A DNA stretch of 64,000 bases from Trichlorobacter ammonificans (GCF_933509905.1 NZ_OW150024.1:1538001-1602000), one strand, 5' to 3'; positions 17,057 to 29,058 are shown, counted from the first letter of the stretch. Made by a program: numbers and translations. The notes: generated from the letters alone by a model not told the origin.

Positions 17057-18052
17057 ATGCCGTCAGCTAAGCTACTACGACAATTGATTAAATCTGGCTC
17101 TGAAGGCAACTTTGACGCGTTCAGAACGGTTACCGAGCAGGTTATTCAGGAAGAACGTGCCAAGCAGCACCATCTTCTGGCGAATGACCTTGAGCGGCTG
17201 CTGTATGGCCGGCTCACTCCAGTAAATGGAGTGAGCAGAACCATTACAGACAAAGTACCTGAAGATAAAGAGCGTGGCCTTGCACTCTTGCAGGTGAGGG
17301 AACCAGTCAGAACACTGGAACACATTGTACTTTCAGACGAAAACCGGTCATTGCTCGATGAAATTCTTCAGGAACACCACCGCCGGGATCTCCTTGGCAG
17401 CTACGGCATGTACCCGGTTGACAAGATGCTGTTCTGTGGCCCTCCTGGTTGCGGCAAGACGTTAGCAGCAGAGGTAATCGCATCCGAAGTGGGCTTACCA
17501 CTGGCAATTGTCCGTATCGACAGCGTTGTCTCCTCCTATCTGGGTGAAACAGCGGCAAACTTGCGGAAGGTCTTCGACTTTATTGCCAAAACCCCGATGG
17601 TTGTTCTGTTTGACGAATTTGACGCATTGGCAAAGGAACGCAGCGACAGCGCTGAACATGGCGAACTTAAACGAGTCGTCAATGCAGTCCTGCAAATGCT
17701 TGACGCCTACGAAGGCAAGAGCCTGCTGATTGCCGCCACCAATCATGAATCAATCATGGATTCTGCTATCTGGCGGCGCTTTGATGAAGTTCTGGTATTC
17801 GATACACCCAATGCCGAACAGATTCGCCGTCTCCTTACCATCAAGTTGCAGGGAGTACGACGGGATTTTGAGCTTGATCGGGCCAATCTACCGGGAATGT
17901 TCAAAGGCATGAGCTATGCGGATATAGAGCGGGTCTTGCGTCGTGCCATTAAGGACATGATTGTATCAGGCAAAGAATTTCTAGCCATTCGCCATATTCA
18001 GTCTGCGCTCAGTCGGGAAGATGCTAGGTTGAACAGACTGAAAAGGATATAA
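17057..18052 (+). CDS. ietA: AAA ATPase, IetA-like component
   Basis: This 331-residue single-ring AAA ATPase has Walker A GPPGCGKT (128-135), Walker B VVLFDEFDA (Asp186-Glu187), sensor 1 Asn229 in AATNH and arginines 240-241 (WRRFD). The ring core is preceded by a 120-residue N-terminal domain. It lies 3 bases before a subtilase gene. AAA ATPase plus S8 protease is the make-up of IetAS, described as a plasmid-stability toxin-antitoxin pair of pTiC58 in which IetA is the antitoxin, and later as an antiphage system. The assignment rests on gene pairing and domain content, not on a search. AT-richer than neighbouring core genes. Confidence 0.8.
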   Translation: MPSAKLLRQLIKSGSEGNFDAFRTVTEQVIQEERAKQHHLLANDLERLLYGRLTPVNGVSRTITDKVPEDKERGLALLQVREPVRTLEHIVLSDENRSLLDEILQEHHRRDLLGSYGMYPVDKMLFCGPPGCGKTLAAEVIASEVGLPLAIVRIDSVVSSYLGETAANLRKVFDFIAKTPMVVLFDEFDALAKERSDSAEHGELKRVVNAVLQMLDAYEGKSLLIAATNHESIMDSAIWRRFDEVLVFDTPNAEQIRRLLTIKLQGVRRDFELDRANLPGMFKGMSYADIERVLRRAIKDMIVSGKEFLAIRHIQSALSREDARLNRLKRI

Positions 18053-18055
18053 CTA

Positions 18056-20380
18056 ATGTCCTATCCACATCTTGTCCTGCAACGAGAAGAGCCAACACCG
18101 GAGCGCCGGCCTAGAAGAAGAGGCCCCTCGCACCAACCGGCCGACCCGGCAGCCCATGGAAGAACGCTTCAGAGCTATTTGGGACAGGCTGTAACACAGG
18201 CAGATACGGATATTGGCGGGTTTGACGCACGGAGGCTGTTCAAGTTTGAGGTGCAAAAGGGTTTTGACCCGGATGAGTTGCGTAAAGTCTCGCCTGACGT
18301 TGAAATTGTCAGCCAGGAAGAGGAACAGGTTGTAGTTGCCTTTGTCAGCGCAGCTGCCTTGCAGGTATTCGAGGCGCGGTTGGCAACCCTTGCTCAGGGT
18401 GGTCTTCCGGTTCATTTTAACGTTCTGTATGCCCTGAACAGTTTCAACGGCTGGTTGCCGGAAGACAGAACCGGCTGGGCGCTGCGACGCGATGGCTTTC
18501 CTGCAACCGATACCTTTGTTCTGGATGCTGAACTCTGGCCTATTGAAGACAACCCGCAACAACGCCAGCAACTCACTGACACATTCAGGCAGTGGCTGGA
18601 TGACAACAACTTCACATACATTGATCGTGTCGTACAGCCTGGGATCATCATGTATCGGGTTCGGTGTAATCGGCACCAGGCAGAAAATCTCCTCCTCCAT
18701 CATCGTGATGTAAGAACCGTTGACCTGCCACCCCGCTATCACCTGGAAACCCAGATTCTCCAGGCAGATGTCCAAACTCTTACACCGCCAGTATCGCCAG
18801 CAGAAGAAGCCCCTCGCATTGCCATTCTAGATAGCGGCATTACTGCCAACCATCCGCTAATTGGTCCAGCAGTGGGTGGGACGCACTCCTTTATTGCCGG
18901 CCATGATGCCAATGATAACCATGGTCACGGCACTCAGGTGGCAGGCATTGCTCTTTATGGTGATATTGCGAATGCCATTGCCAATAATTCTTTTGTGCCG
19001 TCTTTCTGGGTATGCAGCGGCCGTGTTCTGGACGGCAATGCTCAAGCCGATGCAGGATTTATTGAAAACCAGATCATCACTGCCGTTCGGACTCTCCATA
19101 ACGAGTATCAATGCCGCATTTTCAACGTATCCATCGGCGATACCAATAAGCCGTATATCGGTGGACATATCCGCAGCTTTTCCCGAACGCTTGATACCCT
19201 CTCGCGGGAACTCGACATACTGTTTGTCGTTTCGACGGGGAATATGGCATGGGATCAGCTCGAAGGACTGTCCTGGATGAATGATTATCCGGAATATCTT
19301 ACGCGAGACGAATGGGCAATCATCGACCCTGCACCGGCACTCAATGCACTAACCGTAGGCAGTCTTGCTCGCTATGACCAGAACCACAGGATGCTCAGAT
19401 ATCCTGACGATCCCGCTGAAGTACCCATAGCTAGACATAGCCAGCCATCACCCTTCACCCGCCGTGGTCCGTCAGTTGGCAACGCAATCAAACCGGAGCT
19501 AGTTGCTTTCGGAGGCAACTGGTCCCTCAACACCCGGGACGACCACATCAGCTCTCAGCGCCTCGGAGAAGTTACGACAAACAGAACCTTTGCGACGGAC
19601 GGTCTTTTCAAGGATGCCTGCGGAACCAGTTTTGCCACCCCCCATGTGACCCACCTTGCCGGGCAAATCCTCTGTGAAGTTCCGGATGCCAGCCAGAATC
19701 TGCTGCGGGCGCTGCTCGTTACACATGCCCGACTTCCGGCTGGAAGCGATGAAATGTTTCCAGACAAGAACAAGCTGAGAAACGTGCTGGGATACGGAGC
19801 AGTAGACCAAGCGGCTCTCATGCGTTCCATCGACAATGAGGTTACTATGATTGCGCGTGGGACTCTGGCAGACAAACGGCATCACTTCTATGAGATTCCT
19901 ATTCCGGAGGACTTTGTCAGTCAGGGAAAGCGCAACCGTGAACTGACAGTAACACTTGCCCATACGACACCGGTACGGTCAACACGGGTAGCCTATAAAG
20001 CGACACGGCTTGAGTTCCGGGTCGTAGCCGCACCGGATATTGATCATGTTTCGACGATGTTCAATCGGGCAACCACTGCTGACGATTACGAGAGGATTGC
20101 GGAACTGGGTAACGCCAGTCTCGGCCCCAGCATGCGGTCAAAAGGCACGGTGCAATCAGATACCTGGACTTTCAAACAGTTCAACTCCCAGTCGAAGCTC
20201 CGCACGGATCGCCTCTTCGTCGTGGTTACTCGAAATGATTTCCCGTGGGGGACGAGCATCACTTCAACCGATGAAGCGTACGCCTTAACGGTCTGCATGC
20301 GTGACCGAACCAATCATCAGGCCCGTCTCTATACCCAGATTCAGGCCCGTCTCCAAGCCCGTGTAAGGATTCGGTCCTGA
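18056..20380 (+). CDS. ietS: subtilisin-like serine protease, IetS-like component
   Basis: This 774-residue S8 protease has the complete triad: Asp259 (IAILDSG), His291 (HGHGTQVAG), Ser525 (GTSFATPH), plus oxyanion Asn396 (STGN). There is no signal peptide, so it acts in the cytoplasm, unlike most subtilases. A 250-residue N-terminal region precedes the protease domain, and about 200 residues follow it. In IetAS systems this is the toxic partner held in check by the AAA ATPase encoded just upstream. Host target unknown. Alternative: a general quality-control protease, but the tight pairing with the ATPase argues against this. Confidence 0.82.
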   Translation: MSYPHLVLQREEPTPERRPRRRGPSHQPADPAAHGRTLQSYLGQAVTQADTDIGGFDARRLFKFEVQKGFDPDELRKVSPDVEIVSQEEEQVVVAFVSAAALQVFEARLATLAQGGLPVHFNVLYALNSFNGWLPEDRTGWALRRDGFPATDTFVLDAELWPIEDNPQQRQQLTDTFRQWLDDNNFTYIDRVVQPGIIMYRVRCNRHQAENLLLHHRDVRTVDLPPRYHLETQILQADVQTLTPPVSPAEEAPRIAILDSGITANHPLIGPAVGGTHSFIAGHDANDNHGHGTQVAGIALYGDIANAIANNSFVPSFWVCSGRVLDGNAQADAGFIENQIITAVRTLHNEYQCRIFNVSIGDTNKPYIGGHIRSFSRTLDTLSRELDILFVVSTGNMAWDQLEGLSWMNDYPEYLTRDEWAIIDPAPALNALTVGSLARYDQNHRMLRYPDDPAEVPIARHSQPSPFTRRGPSVGNAIKPELVAFGGNWSLNTRDDHISSQRLGEVTTNRTFATDGLFKDACGTSFATPHVTHLAGQILCEVPDASQNLLRALLVTHARLPAGSDEMFPDKNKLRNVLGYGAVDQAALMRSIDNEVTMIARGTLADKRHHFYEIPIPEDFVSQGKRNRELTVTLAHTTPVRSTRVAYKATRLEFRVVAAPDIDHVSTMFNRATTADDYERIAELGNASLGPSMRSKGTVQSDTWTFKQFNSQSKLRTDRLFVVVTRNDFPWGTSITSTDEAYALTVCMRDRTNHQARLYTQIQARLQARVRIRS

Positions 20381-20389
20381 GACAACAAA

Positions 20390-20437
20390 GGGACAGACAC
20401 CAGCTTGAATACCGCAGGTGCCTGTCCCCCTGTTTTT
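20390..20437. terminator. hairpin with T-tract between convergent genes
   Basis: GGGACAGACACC (20390-20401) pairs with GGTGCCTGTCCC (20417-20428) over 12 positions with one mismatch, loop 15 bases, followed shortly by TTTTTT (20432-20437). It sits between the convergent subtilase and J-domain genes. Hairpins of this GGGACAG type also occur as ends of RAYT/REP elements, so it may be a mobile-element trace used as a terminator. Confidence 0.6.
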
Positions 20438-20463
20438 TCAGGTTTGCAAGAGATTTAATCCCG

Positions 20464-21783
20464 TTACTCGTACCGCCACTTGAAGGTAATCACCTTGCAG
20501 GAGGGCATGGCGCTGCGAAAGGCGGCCAGGCCTTCATCCGTGGTCCGGGTGCCGCTGAGGGTGAGCCAGCGCAGCCCTTTCAGGGCGCAGAGGTTTTCCA
20601 GGCCGCTGTCGGTGATTTCGGTGTGGTAGATGTAGAGCCGCCGCAGGCCGCTGAGACAGGCCAGCTCCTTCAGCCCTTCATCGGTGACCGTGGTGTTGGA
20701 GAGGTACAGCTCCTGCAAGCCGCTTAAACGACTGAGCCAGGTAAGGGCCTCGTTCCCCACGTCGTAGAGGAACAGGGCCTGCAGGTCGTCCGGCTGCAAC
20801 TGCTCGATGAACTCCATGGGGCTGTTGCCGTCGCCGTCCCCCCGCACATCCAGCCGCACTCCCTTGTCCAGCGGGATTTCCCGCGCTCCCCGCGCCGGTC
20901 CCAGCTTCTGCCAGTCACGATAATCCACCGAGCTGATGGCCCGCAGGTAGAGCATGCCGCAGGGGGCGTCACCGGGAAAGCGGATGACCCTGGTTTCCAG
21001 GGCCGGGGCCTGCCGCTCCTCCACCGGCTCGGGCTGTCCCTGCAACTGGGCCAGCCGCTTGCGGGCCTTGGCAATATCCAGGTCCACGGTGGCGGCCATT
21101 TCGGCCAGGTAGTCGATGCCGTCGGCCAGCCCCTCGTCCACCCGCTGCCGGAAGCAGTAGATGTCGGAGTTCCGCAGTTCCTCGATCCGCTCGATCAGGT
21201 CCCTGATGTTCTGCCGGGTCTGGGCGATGCGCCGGATCAGCCGGATCAGCTCGGCGCCGATGTCGATCCCCTTGGCGGTTTCCGGCCCCATCTGCCATTC
21301 CTTGAGGATTTTGTTCAGACGGCTGCGGTCCCCCTCCTGGTAGGCCAGGTTGGCAACGGCCATCAGTTCCTGACGGCGGCTTTTCTCCTCCTCGTCGCTG
21401 GCCAGGTCGGGGTGAATGGTCTTGGCAACCTTGCGGTACAGGGTTTTCAGGCTTTTCTCGGCAGCAACCTTGGCGGTGGTGTCGATCTCATCGTCCAGGT
21501 GGGCGGTGGTGCCGGTGGTGAAGGTACTGCCGGTTTCGGCGGTATGGAAGTATTTGTGGTGTTCCTCGGTGCGCTCGCCGGTCCCCAGCAGGCCGCTGAT
21601 CTGCCATTCCAGTTGCTCAAGTTCGGCGATCCGCCCCCCCAGCACCTGTTCGTAGGCCCGCTCGAACAGCCTGATCTCCGACTTGACCGTGGCCAGTTCC
21701 CGCTCGTACCCGGCCTGTTCCTCAAGCAACTCGGCAAGGATGCGCCGTTTTTCGTTCAGCTCTATCTCTTCCGGGGTTCTCAT
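20464..21783 (-). CDS. J-domain protein with C-terminal leucine-rich repeats
   Basis: This 439-residue protein has an N-terminal coiled coil (about 5-65) and then a DnaJ-like domain whose HPD tripeptide (residues 124-126, in KTIHPDLAS) marks an Hsp70 partner. A further helical region (165-250) is followed by C-terminal leucine-rich repeats of the LxxLxLxxTxxTDEGL type (about 330-430). The J domain should recruit DnaK, and the repeats would bind a protein. Such a fusion is unusual. Its start overlaps the stop of the DnaA/Hda-like gene by 4 bases (ATGA), and ruvB heads the operon. Target unknown. Confidence 0.8.
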   Translation of the reverse strand: MRTPEEIELNEKRRILAELLEEQAGYERELATVKSEIRLFERAYEQVLGGRIAELEQLEWQISGLLGTGERTEEHHKYFHTAETGSTFTTGTTAHLDDEIDTTAKVAAEKSLKTLYRKVAKTIHPDLASDEEEKSRRQELMAVANLAYQEGDRSRLNKILKEWQMGPETAKGIDIGAELIRLIRRIAQTRQNIRDLIERIEELRNSDIYCFRQRVDEGLADGIDYLAEMAATVDLDIAKARKRLAQLQGQPEPVEERQAPALETRVIRFPGDAPCGMLYLRAISSVDYRDWQKLGPARGAREIPLDKGVRLDVRGDGDGNSPMEFIEQLQPDDLQALFLYDVGNEALTWLSRLSGLQELYLSNTTVTDEGLKELACLSGLRRLYIYHTEITDSGLENLCALKGLRWLTLSGTRTTDEGLAAFRSAMPSCKVITFKWRYE

Positions 21784-22502
21784 CGGTTCGCGCCTTCGTC
21801 TGTCTGGTGGTGGTGCAGGAACAGTTCACGGGCCAGCCGCAGGGTAATCTTCCGGCCCGAAGCCAGGGCCGCGCGGTACAGGTTGTCGCAGGCCGCCACC
21901 AGGGCTTCCGAGTCCCGGGGAAGCACGGTGAGCAGCCAGGCGGCCACGTCGTCCGGCAGCAGCACCTGCCGGTCATGGGCCAGTTTCAGAATCAACTGCT
22001 GCCGTGCCCGGTCGTCGGACAGCTCCAGGGCCGCCACCAGCCCCCAGAGCAGGCGGGAGGTAAGGTGCTCGTCCAGGTTGCGCAGTTCCCGCGGGGCCGG
22101 CCTGCCTGCCAGGGCCAGGGGCCGCCCTGCGGTGTGCTGGCGGTTGAACGCTTCCCAGATGATGAAACGCAGCTGGTCGGCATCGGCTAACTGGTCAAGG
22201 TCGTCCAGCAGCAATACCGGCAGGTCGCACATCTCGTCCAGCAGTTGGTCGGCATCCTGCTCCCGCATGACGGCGCAGGAGAAGATACGGTAGGCGTCGC
22301 CGGCCACCTGGCGGCCGATGGCGTGCAGCAGGTGGGTCTTGCCGCTGCCGCCGGGACCGTAGAGGTAGAGCAGCTTTTCCGGGTCAGCCGGGTCGGCGCA
22401 GCGTTTGGCGAACTCCAGGGCGGTGCGGGTGCTGGCGCAGGGGATGAAGGAGTCGAAGTCAAAGCGCGGCGGTACGTTCAAATCAAGTATCTGCTGCTGC
22501 AT
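21780..22502 (-). CDS. DnaA/Hda-family ATPase without DNA-binding domain
   Basis: This 240-residue AAA+ protein of the DnaA family has Walker A GPGGSGKT (49-56) and Walker B LLLDDLDQL (Asp100-Asp101), with the lid region after. It lacks the C-terminal helix-turn-helix of DnaA, as Hda does. Hda of E. coli stimulates ATP hydrolysis by DnaA on the sliding clamp to prevent re-initiation; the N-terminal QQQILDL could be a clamp-binding motif of that type. It overlaps the J-domain gene by 4 bases, and its start shares a base with the ruvB stop, hence one operon. Confidence 0.85.
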   Translation of the reverse strand: MQQQILDLNVPPRFDFDSFIPCASTRTALEFAKRCADPADPEKLLYLYGPGGSGKTHLLHAIGRQVAGDAYRIFSCAVMREQDADQLLDEMCDLPVLLLDDLDQLADADQLRFIIWEAFNRQHTAGRPLALAGRPAPRELRNLDEHLTSRLLWGLVAALELSDDRARQQLILKLAHDRQVLLPDDVAAWLLTVLPRDSEALVAACDNLYRAALASGRKITLRLARELFLHHHQTDEGANR

Positions 22503-23518
22503 CAGAACAGGGCCCCCTGGGGCTGCTGGCTCATGACCCTGCCGAAGTGGCTGAAGGCGGCCGCCGTGGCGGTGCGGCCGCGGGGGGTGCGGTTCAGGAA
22601 GCCGTTCTGGATCAGGAACGGTTCGTAGACATCCTCAATGGTGTCGCTCTCTTCGCCGATGGCCGCCGCAATGGTGTCCAGCCCCACCGGGCCGCCGCCG
22701 AACTTGTCGATAATGGTGAGCAGGATCATCCGGTCCATCTGGTCGAACCCCATCTCGTCGATCTCCAGCAGCTTGAGGGTATCCCGGACCACGGCCACGG
22801 TGATGGCGCCGTCGGCCCGTACCTGGGCGTAGTCCCGCACCCGGCGCAGCAGCCGGTTGGCGATGCGGGGGGTGCCCCGGCTGCGCCGGGCCAGTTCCAG
22901 GGCGCCGTCCCGGTCAATGCCCATCCCCAGGATGCGGGCCGAACGGGTGATGATGGTGGACAGTTCCTCGTGGGTGTAGAACTCCAGGCGGGAGATGACG
23001 CCGAAGCGGTCCCGCAGGGGCGAGGAGAGCAGGCCGGCCCTGGTGGTGGCCCCCACCAGGGTAAAATGGGGCAGGTCCAGCTTGATGGAGCGGGCCGACG
23101 GCCCCTGGCCGATGATGATATCCAGCTGAAAATCCTCCATGGCCGGGTAGAGGATCTCCTCCACCACGTGGGACAGCCGGTGGATTTCGTCGATGAACAG
23201 CACATCGTGGGGTTCCAGGTTGGTGAGGATGGCGGCCAGATCACCGGGACGCTCGATCACCGGCCCGGAGGTGGACTTGAGGTTGACCCCCATTTCGCAG
23301 GCCACGATGGTGGCCAGGGTGGTCTTGCCCAGCCCCGGCGGGCCGTAGAGCAACAGGTGGTCCAGGGCCTCGCCCCGTCCTTTGGCGGCGTCGATGAACA
23401 GCCGCAGGTTTTCCCGGATTTTTTCCTGGCCGATGTAGTCGTTGAGGGTGCGCGGACGCAGGGTGGCGTCGAACTGCAGGTCGTCGTCGCGGCGCTGGGG
23501 GGTAATGGCACGTTCCAT
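22502..23518 (-). CDS. ruvB: Holliday junction branch-migration helicase RuvB
   Basis: This is the motor subunit of the RuvABC complex, which migrates Holliday junctions. The 338-residue length is normal. It has Walker [11 protein letters not shown], Walker [10 protein letters not shown], sensor 1 GATTR and the arginine finger region RDRFG; the C-terminal winged helix is also present. It heads an operon with the Hda-like and J-domain/LRR genes, and no ruvA or ruvC is seen next to it on the upstream side, where the divergent hrpB begins. Start at 23518 agrees with the family N-terminus. Confidence 0.97.
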   Translation of the reverse strand: MERAITPQRRDDDLQFDATLRPRTLNDYIGQEKIRENLRLFIDAAKGRGEALDHLLLYGPPGLGKTTLATIVACEMGVNLKSTSGPVIERPGDLAAILTNLEPHDVLFIDEIHRLSHVVEEILYPAMEDFQLDIIIGQGPSARSIKLDLPHFTLVGATTRAGLLSSPLRDRFGVISRLEFYTHEELSTIITRSARILGMGIDRDGALELARRSRGTPRIANRLLRRVRDYAQVRADGAITVAVVRDTLKLLEIDEMGFDQMDRMILLTIIDKFGGGPVGLDTIAAAIGEESDTIEDVYEPFLIQNGFLNRTPRGRTATAAAFSHFGRVMSQQPQGALF

Positions 23519-23646
23519 GGCCGGAAATATGACCTATTTTTTCCCGGTTGTGAATAGCTAATACAGCCAACAGCGCGGAACCGTGACCAATGCCGGAGAT
23601 TTTAGCGGCACCAGCCACCGGGAATCTGCTACAGTACTCCCTTCCC

Positions 23647-26154
<2,508 letters not shown>

Positions 26155-26158
26155 GCCG

Positions 26159-27673
26159 ATGTTGCTGGAAATGCACTGTCATACTGCGGAAAAATCGGCC
26201 TGCAGCTCGGTCAATGCCGTTGAACTGATCCGGCGGGTGCAGGCCCGCGGTCTGCAGGGGATTGTGCTGACCGATCACCACGCTCTCTGGAGCCATGACG
26301 AGGTGCGGGAGTTGCGCAGCCGGGCCGGGGTACCGGAGTATTTCCTGATCCTAGCCGCCCAGGAAGTGACTACGGCCGACCACGGCGACGTGTTGGTGTA
26401 CGGTGCCACGCTGCCGATTGTCCGGGGTACCCGGCTGCAGGATATTCGCGAAGCCTGGCCAAAGGCCGCCCTGGTGTTGGCCCATGCCTACCGCAAGGGA
26501 CGGCGGCCCACGGACGACCTGCTGAGCGATCCGCTGCTGGACGGGATCGAAATCTTCAGCTCCAACCATGGCGTGGCGGAAAACAGTCGCGGCCTGGCCG
26601 ACTGGCACCGCCTGCGTTTCACCGCCATTGCCGGCACCGACACCCACGGCAGCCAGTACGCCGGCGCCTACCCCACCATCTTCGACCATCCGCTGACGGA
26701 TATCGACGAACTGGCCGCGGAACTGCGCGCCGGGCGCTGCCGTCCTTTTTTCAAGGAAATTCCCCGTTCCGGCGCTAATGCCGTGGTTACGGAGGTGACC
26801 TTCGGCACCAAGGAGGGAGACGAGAACCGGGAGCGGATCATCATCCGCACCCTGCGGGACGAGCGGAAATGGCGCAGCACCGAACGGGCGGAAACCGTGA
26901 TGGCGGCCGTGGCCGCCGCCGGTTTCGGCGCGGGGCGCTACCGGGTGCCCCGCCCCATCGAAATCGACCGGGAACGGATGACGAGCATTGAGCAGGGGAT
27001 CAGGGGAAAGTCGCTCTTCGACAAGATCTGCGCCGCCGACCGGAACGACGGCCGACGCTATCTGGAGCTGGCGGGACGCTGGCTGGGCAGATTGCATCGG
27101 GCAGCCCTGGCCGTTACGCCGCCGCAGCAGTTCGCGGAGCGGGAACCGGCACGGCTGGCCCACTACCTCTCCCGTTTCGAAGCGATTAACCATCGCCACA
27201 GCGAGCGAGCCCGCCAGATAGCCAGGGCAGTGGCTGCGGCTGAACGGGAACTGGTCGGCAGCGACGGTTTCGTGCAGGGACATGGCGACTATCATCCTAA
27301 GAACGTAATGATCGGCCAGGACCGCCAGGAGGATCGCAGCACCCTCTTTGTTGCAGCCATCGATTTCAGCAGTTCGCTGATGCTCCCCCCCGCCTTTGAC
27401 GTGGGTACCTTTCTCGCCCAGTACCGTAACCAGTTCTTCGGCGTTCCCGGAATTCTGCACGACCTGCCGGAGACGATCTTTCTGGAAGCCTACCTGGACG
27501 AAGGACCACCGGTGGGTGATGAGTTTCTCTGGCAGGTGGAACTGTTCCGCGCCCGAACCAACCTCTCCATCGCTTCCTATCTGATCCGGGTCGGCATGGG
27601 GGAAAGCGAGGACCTCTGGCGGGTGCTGGTTGATGCGGAGCAGTCCTTGAACCAGGTCTGGACGTCGCCATGA
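26159..27673 (+). CDS. PHP-domain phosphoesterase fused to an APH-like kinase
   Basis: This 504-residue protein joins two domains. Residues 1-200 form a PHP phosphoesterase: metal ligands His6 and His8 (HCH), Asp39-His40 (TDHH), Glu69, His109 and Asp161-Thr-His163. Residues 225-495 resemble aminoglycoside phosphotransferase/choline kinases: the Brenner motif HGDYHPKN (375-382) and the metal-binding IDF (401-403). So one half should remove and the other add phosphate. The substrate is unknown. GGAGG before ATG 26159 sets the start; the frame runs 43 codons further up through the end of hrpB. The stop overlaps the photolyase start by 4 bases. Confidence 0.82.
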   Translation: MLLEMHCHTAEKSACSSVNAVELIRRVQARGLQGIVLTDHHALWSHDEVRELRSRAGVPEYFLILAAQEVTTADHGDVLVYGATLPIVRGTRLQDIREAWPKAALVLAHAYRKGRRPTDDLLSDPLLDGIEIFSSNHGVAENSRGLADWHRLRFTAIAGTDTHGSQYAGAYPTIFDHPLTDIDELAAELRAGRCRPFFKEIPRSGANAVVTEVTFGTKEGDENRERIIIRTLRDERKWRSTERAETVMAAVAAAGFGAGRYRVPRPIEIDRERMTSIEQGIRGKSLFDKICAADRNDGRRYLELAGRWLGRLHRAALAVTPPQQFAEREPARLAHYLSRFEAINHRHSERARQIARAVAAAERELVGSDGFVQGHGDYHPKNVMIGQDRQEDRSTLFVAAIDFSSSLMLPPAFDVGTFLAQYRNQFFGVPGILHDLPETIFLEAYLDEGPPVGDEFLWQVELFRARTNLSIASYLIRVGMGESEDLWRVLVDAEQSLNQVWTSP

Positions 27674-29016
27674 TCGATCCCCGCCGCATCCACCTCCTGA
27701 ACAACTGCCCGGAACAGACCGGCCCGGTGCTCTACTGGATGAGCCGGGAGCAGCGGGTTGCCGACAACTGGGGGCTCTGCCACGCCCAGCAACTGGCCCT
27801 GAAACGGCGGCAAGCGCTGGTGGTGGTTTTCACCCTGGCGGACAGCTTTCTGGGGGCCACCCTGCGCCAGTACGGCTTCATGCTGCGGGGGCTGGAGCAG
27901 GTGCGGCAGCAGCTGGCAAAACTGAATATCCCCTTTGTGCTGCTGCGGGGGGAGCCCCGGACAGAGCTGCTGCGCTTTATCGGGGCCAGCGGGGCCGGGT
28001 GCGTGGTCTGCGACTTCGACCCGTTGCGGATCAAGCGCACCTGGCGCGAGGGGGCTGCGGCCGCGGCAACGGTGCCGTTCATCGAGGTGGACGGCCACAA
28101 CATCGTCCCCTGCCGTGTGGCCTCCCCCAAGCGGGAGTACGGCGCCTACACCCTGCGGCCCAAGCTGCACCGGCTGCTGCCGGAGTTTTTGACGCCCCTG
28201 CCCCGGCTTGAACGTCACCCTTTTCCCTGGAGCCCCCCCCTGCGGCAGGAGCCCTTTGACCTAGACCGGCTGCTGTCCGAGTTGCCCTGCGACCGTTCGG
28301 TTCCCGAGGTAAGCGGCTTCATGCCCGGCGAAGAGGCTGCCGCCGAAGCCCTGGCCGATTTCATCACCACCCGTCTGCCCGGCTATGCCCTACGCCGTAA
28401 CGACCCCTGCGCCAACGGCCAGTCCGGCCTTTCCCCCTGGCTGCATTTCGGCCAGCTCTCTCCCCAGCGGGTGGCCCTGGCCGCGACTGCCGGCAACAGC
28501 GATCCCGACCGGGAAGCGTTCCTGGAAGAGCTGATCGTGCGGCGGGAGCTGGCGGACAACTTCTGCTGGCACTGCCCCGGCTACGACCGTCTGGATGCGG
28601 CGCCGGACTGGGCCCGCGCCACCCTGGAGCAGCACCGACACGATCCCCGTCCCTGGTGCTACGGGCAGGATGAGCTGGAGCACGCCGCCAGCCACGACCC
28701 GCTCTGGAACGCGGCGCAACGGGAGCTGACGACCACCGGCAAGATGCACGGGTACCTGCGGATGTACTGGGCCAAGAAAATCCTGGAGTGGTCCGCCTCG
28801 CCGGAAGAAGCCCTGGCCCACGCCATCTTCCTGAACGACCGTTACGCCCTGGACGGCCGCGATCCCAACGGCTACGCCGGCATCGCCTGGTCCGTCTGCG
28901 GCGTCCACGACCGGGCCTGGGGCCGCCGCCCCATCTTCGGCACCATCCGCTACATGAGCTTTGAGGGCTGCAGACGCAAGTTCGACGTGGCCCGCTACAG
29001 CGCAACCGTGTACTAG
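27670..29016 (+). CDS. phr: deoxyribodipyrimidine photolyase, class II
   Basis: This is a flavin enzyme of 448 residues that uses blue light to split cyclobutane pyrimidine dimers. The N-terminal photolyase domain starts with the class II pattern LYWMSREQRVADNWGL. The C-terminal FAD-binding part has LSPWLHFGQLSPQRVAL, the RRELADNFCWH helix, and the class II segment KMHGYLRMYWAKKILEW. The C-terminus FGTIRYMSFEG is also conserved. ATGA overlap with the preceding fusion gene indicates an operon. The light-repair enzyme in a presumed anaerobe fits a group living near oxic sediment; this is inference. Confidence 0.95.
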   Translation: MIDPRRIHLLNNCPEQTGPVLYWMSREQRVADNWGLCHAQQLALKRRQALVVVFTLADSFLGATLRQYGFMLRGLEQVRQQLAKLNIPFVLLRGEPRTELLRFIGASGAGCVVCDFDPLRIKRTWREGAAAAATVPFIEVDGHNIVPCRVASPKREYGAYTLRPKLHRLLPEFLTPLPRLERHPFPWSPPLRQEPFDLDRLLSELPCDRSVPEVSGFMPGEEAAAEALADFITTRLPGYALRRNDPCANGQSGLSPWLHFGQLSPQRVALAATAGNSDPDREAFLEELIVRRELADNFCWHCPGYDRLDAAPDWARATLEQHRHDPRPWCYGQDELEHAASHDPLWNAAQRELTTTGKMHGYLRMYWAKKILEWSASPEEALAHAIFLNDRYALDGRDPNGYAGIAWSVCGVHDRAWGRRPIFGTIRYMSFEGCRRKFDVARYSATVY

Positions 29017-29058
29017 CCTCTTCCCTTTCCGCTACAACCGGTGCATAATATCCAACTT

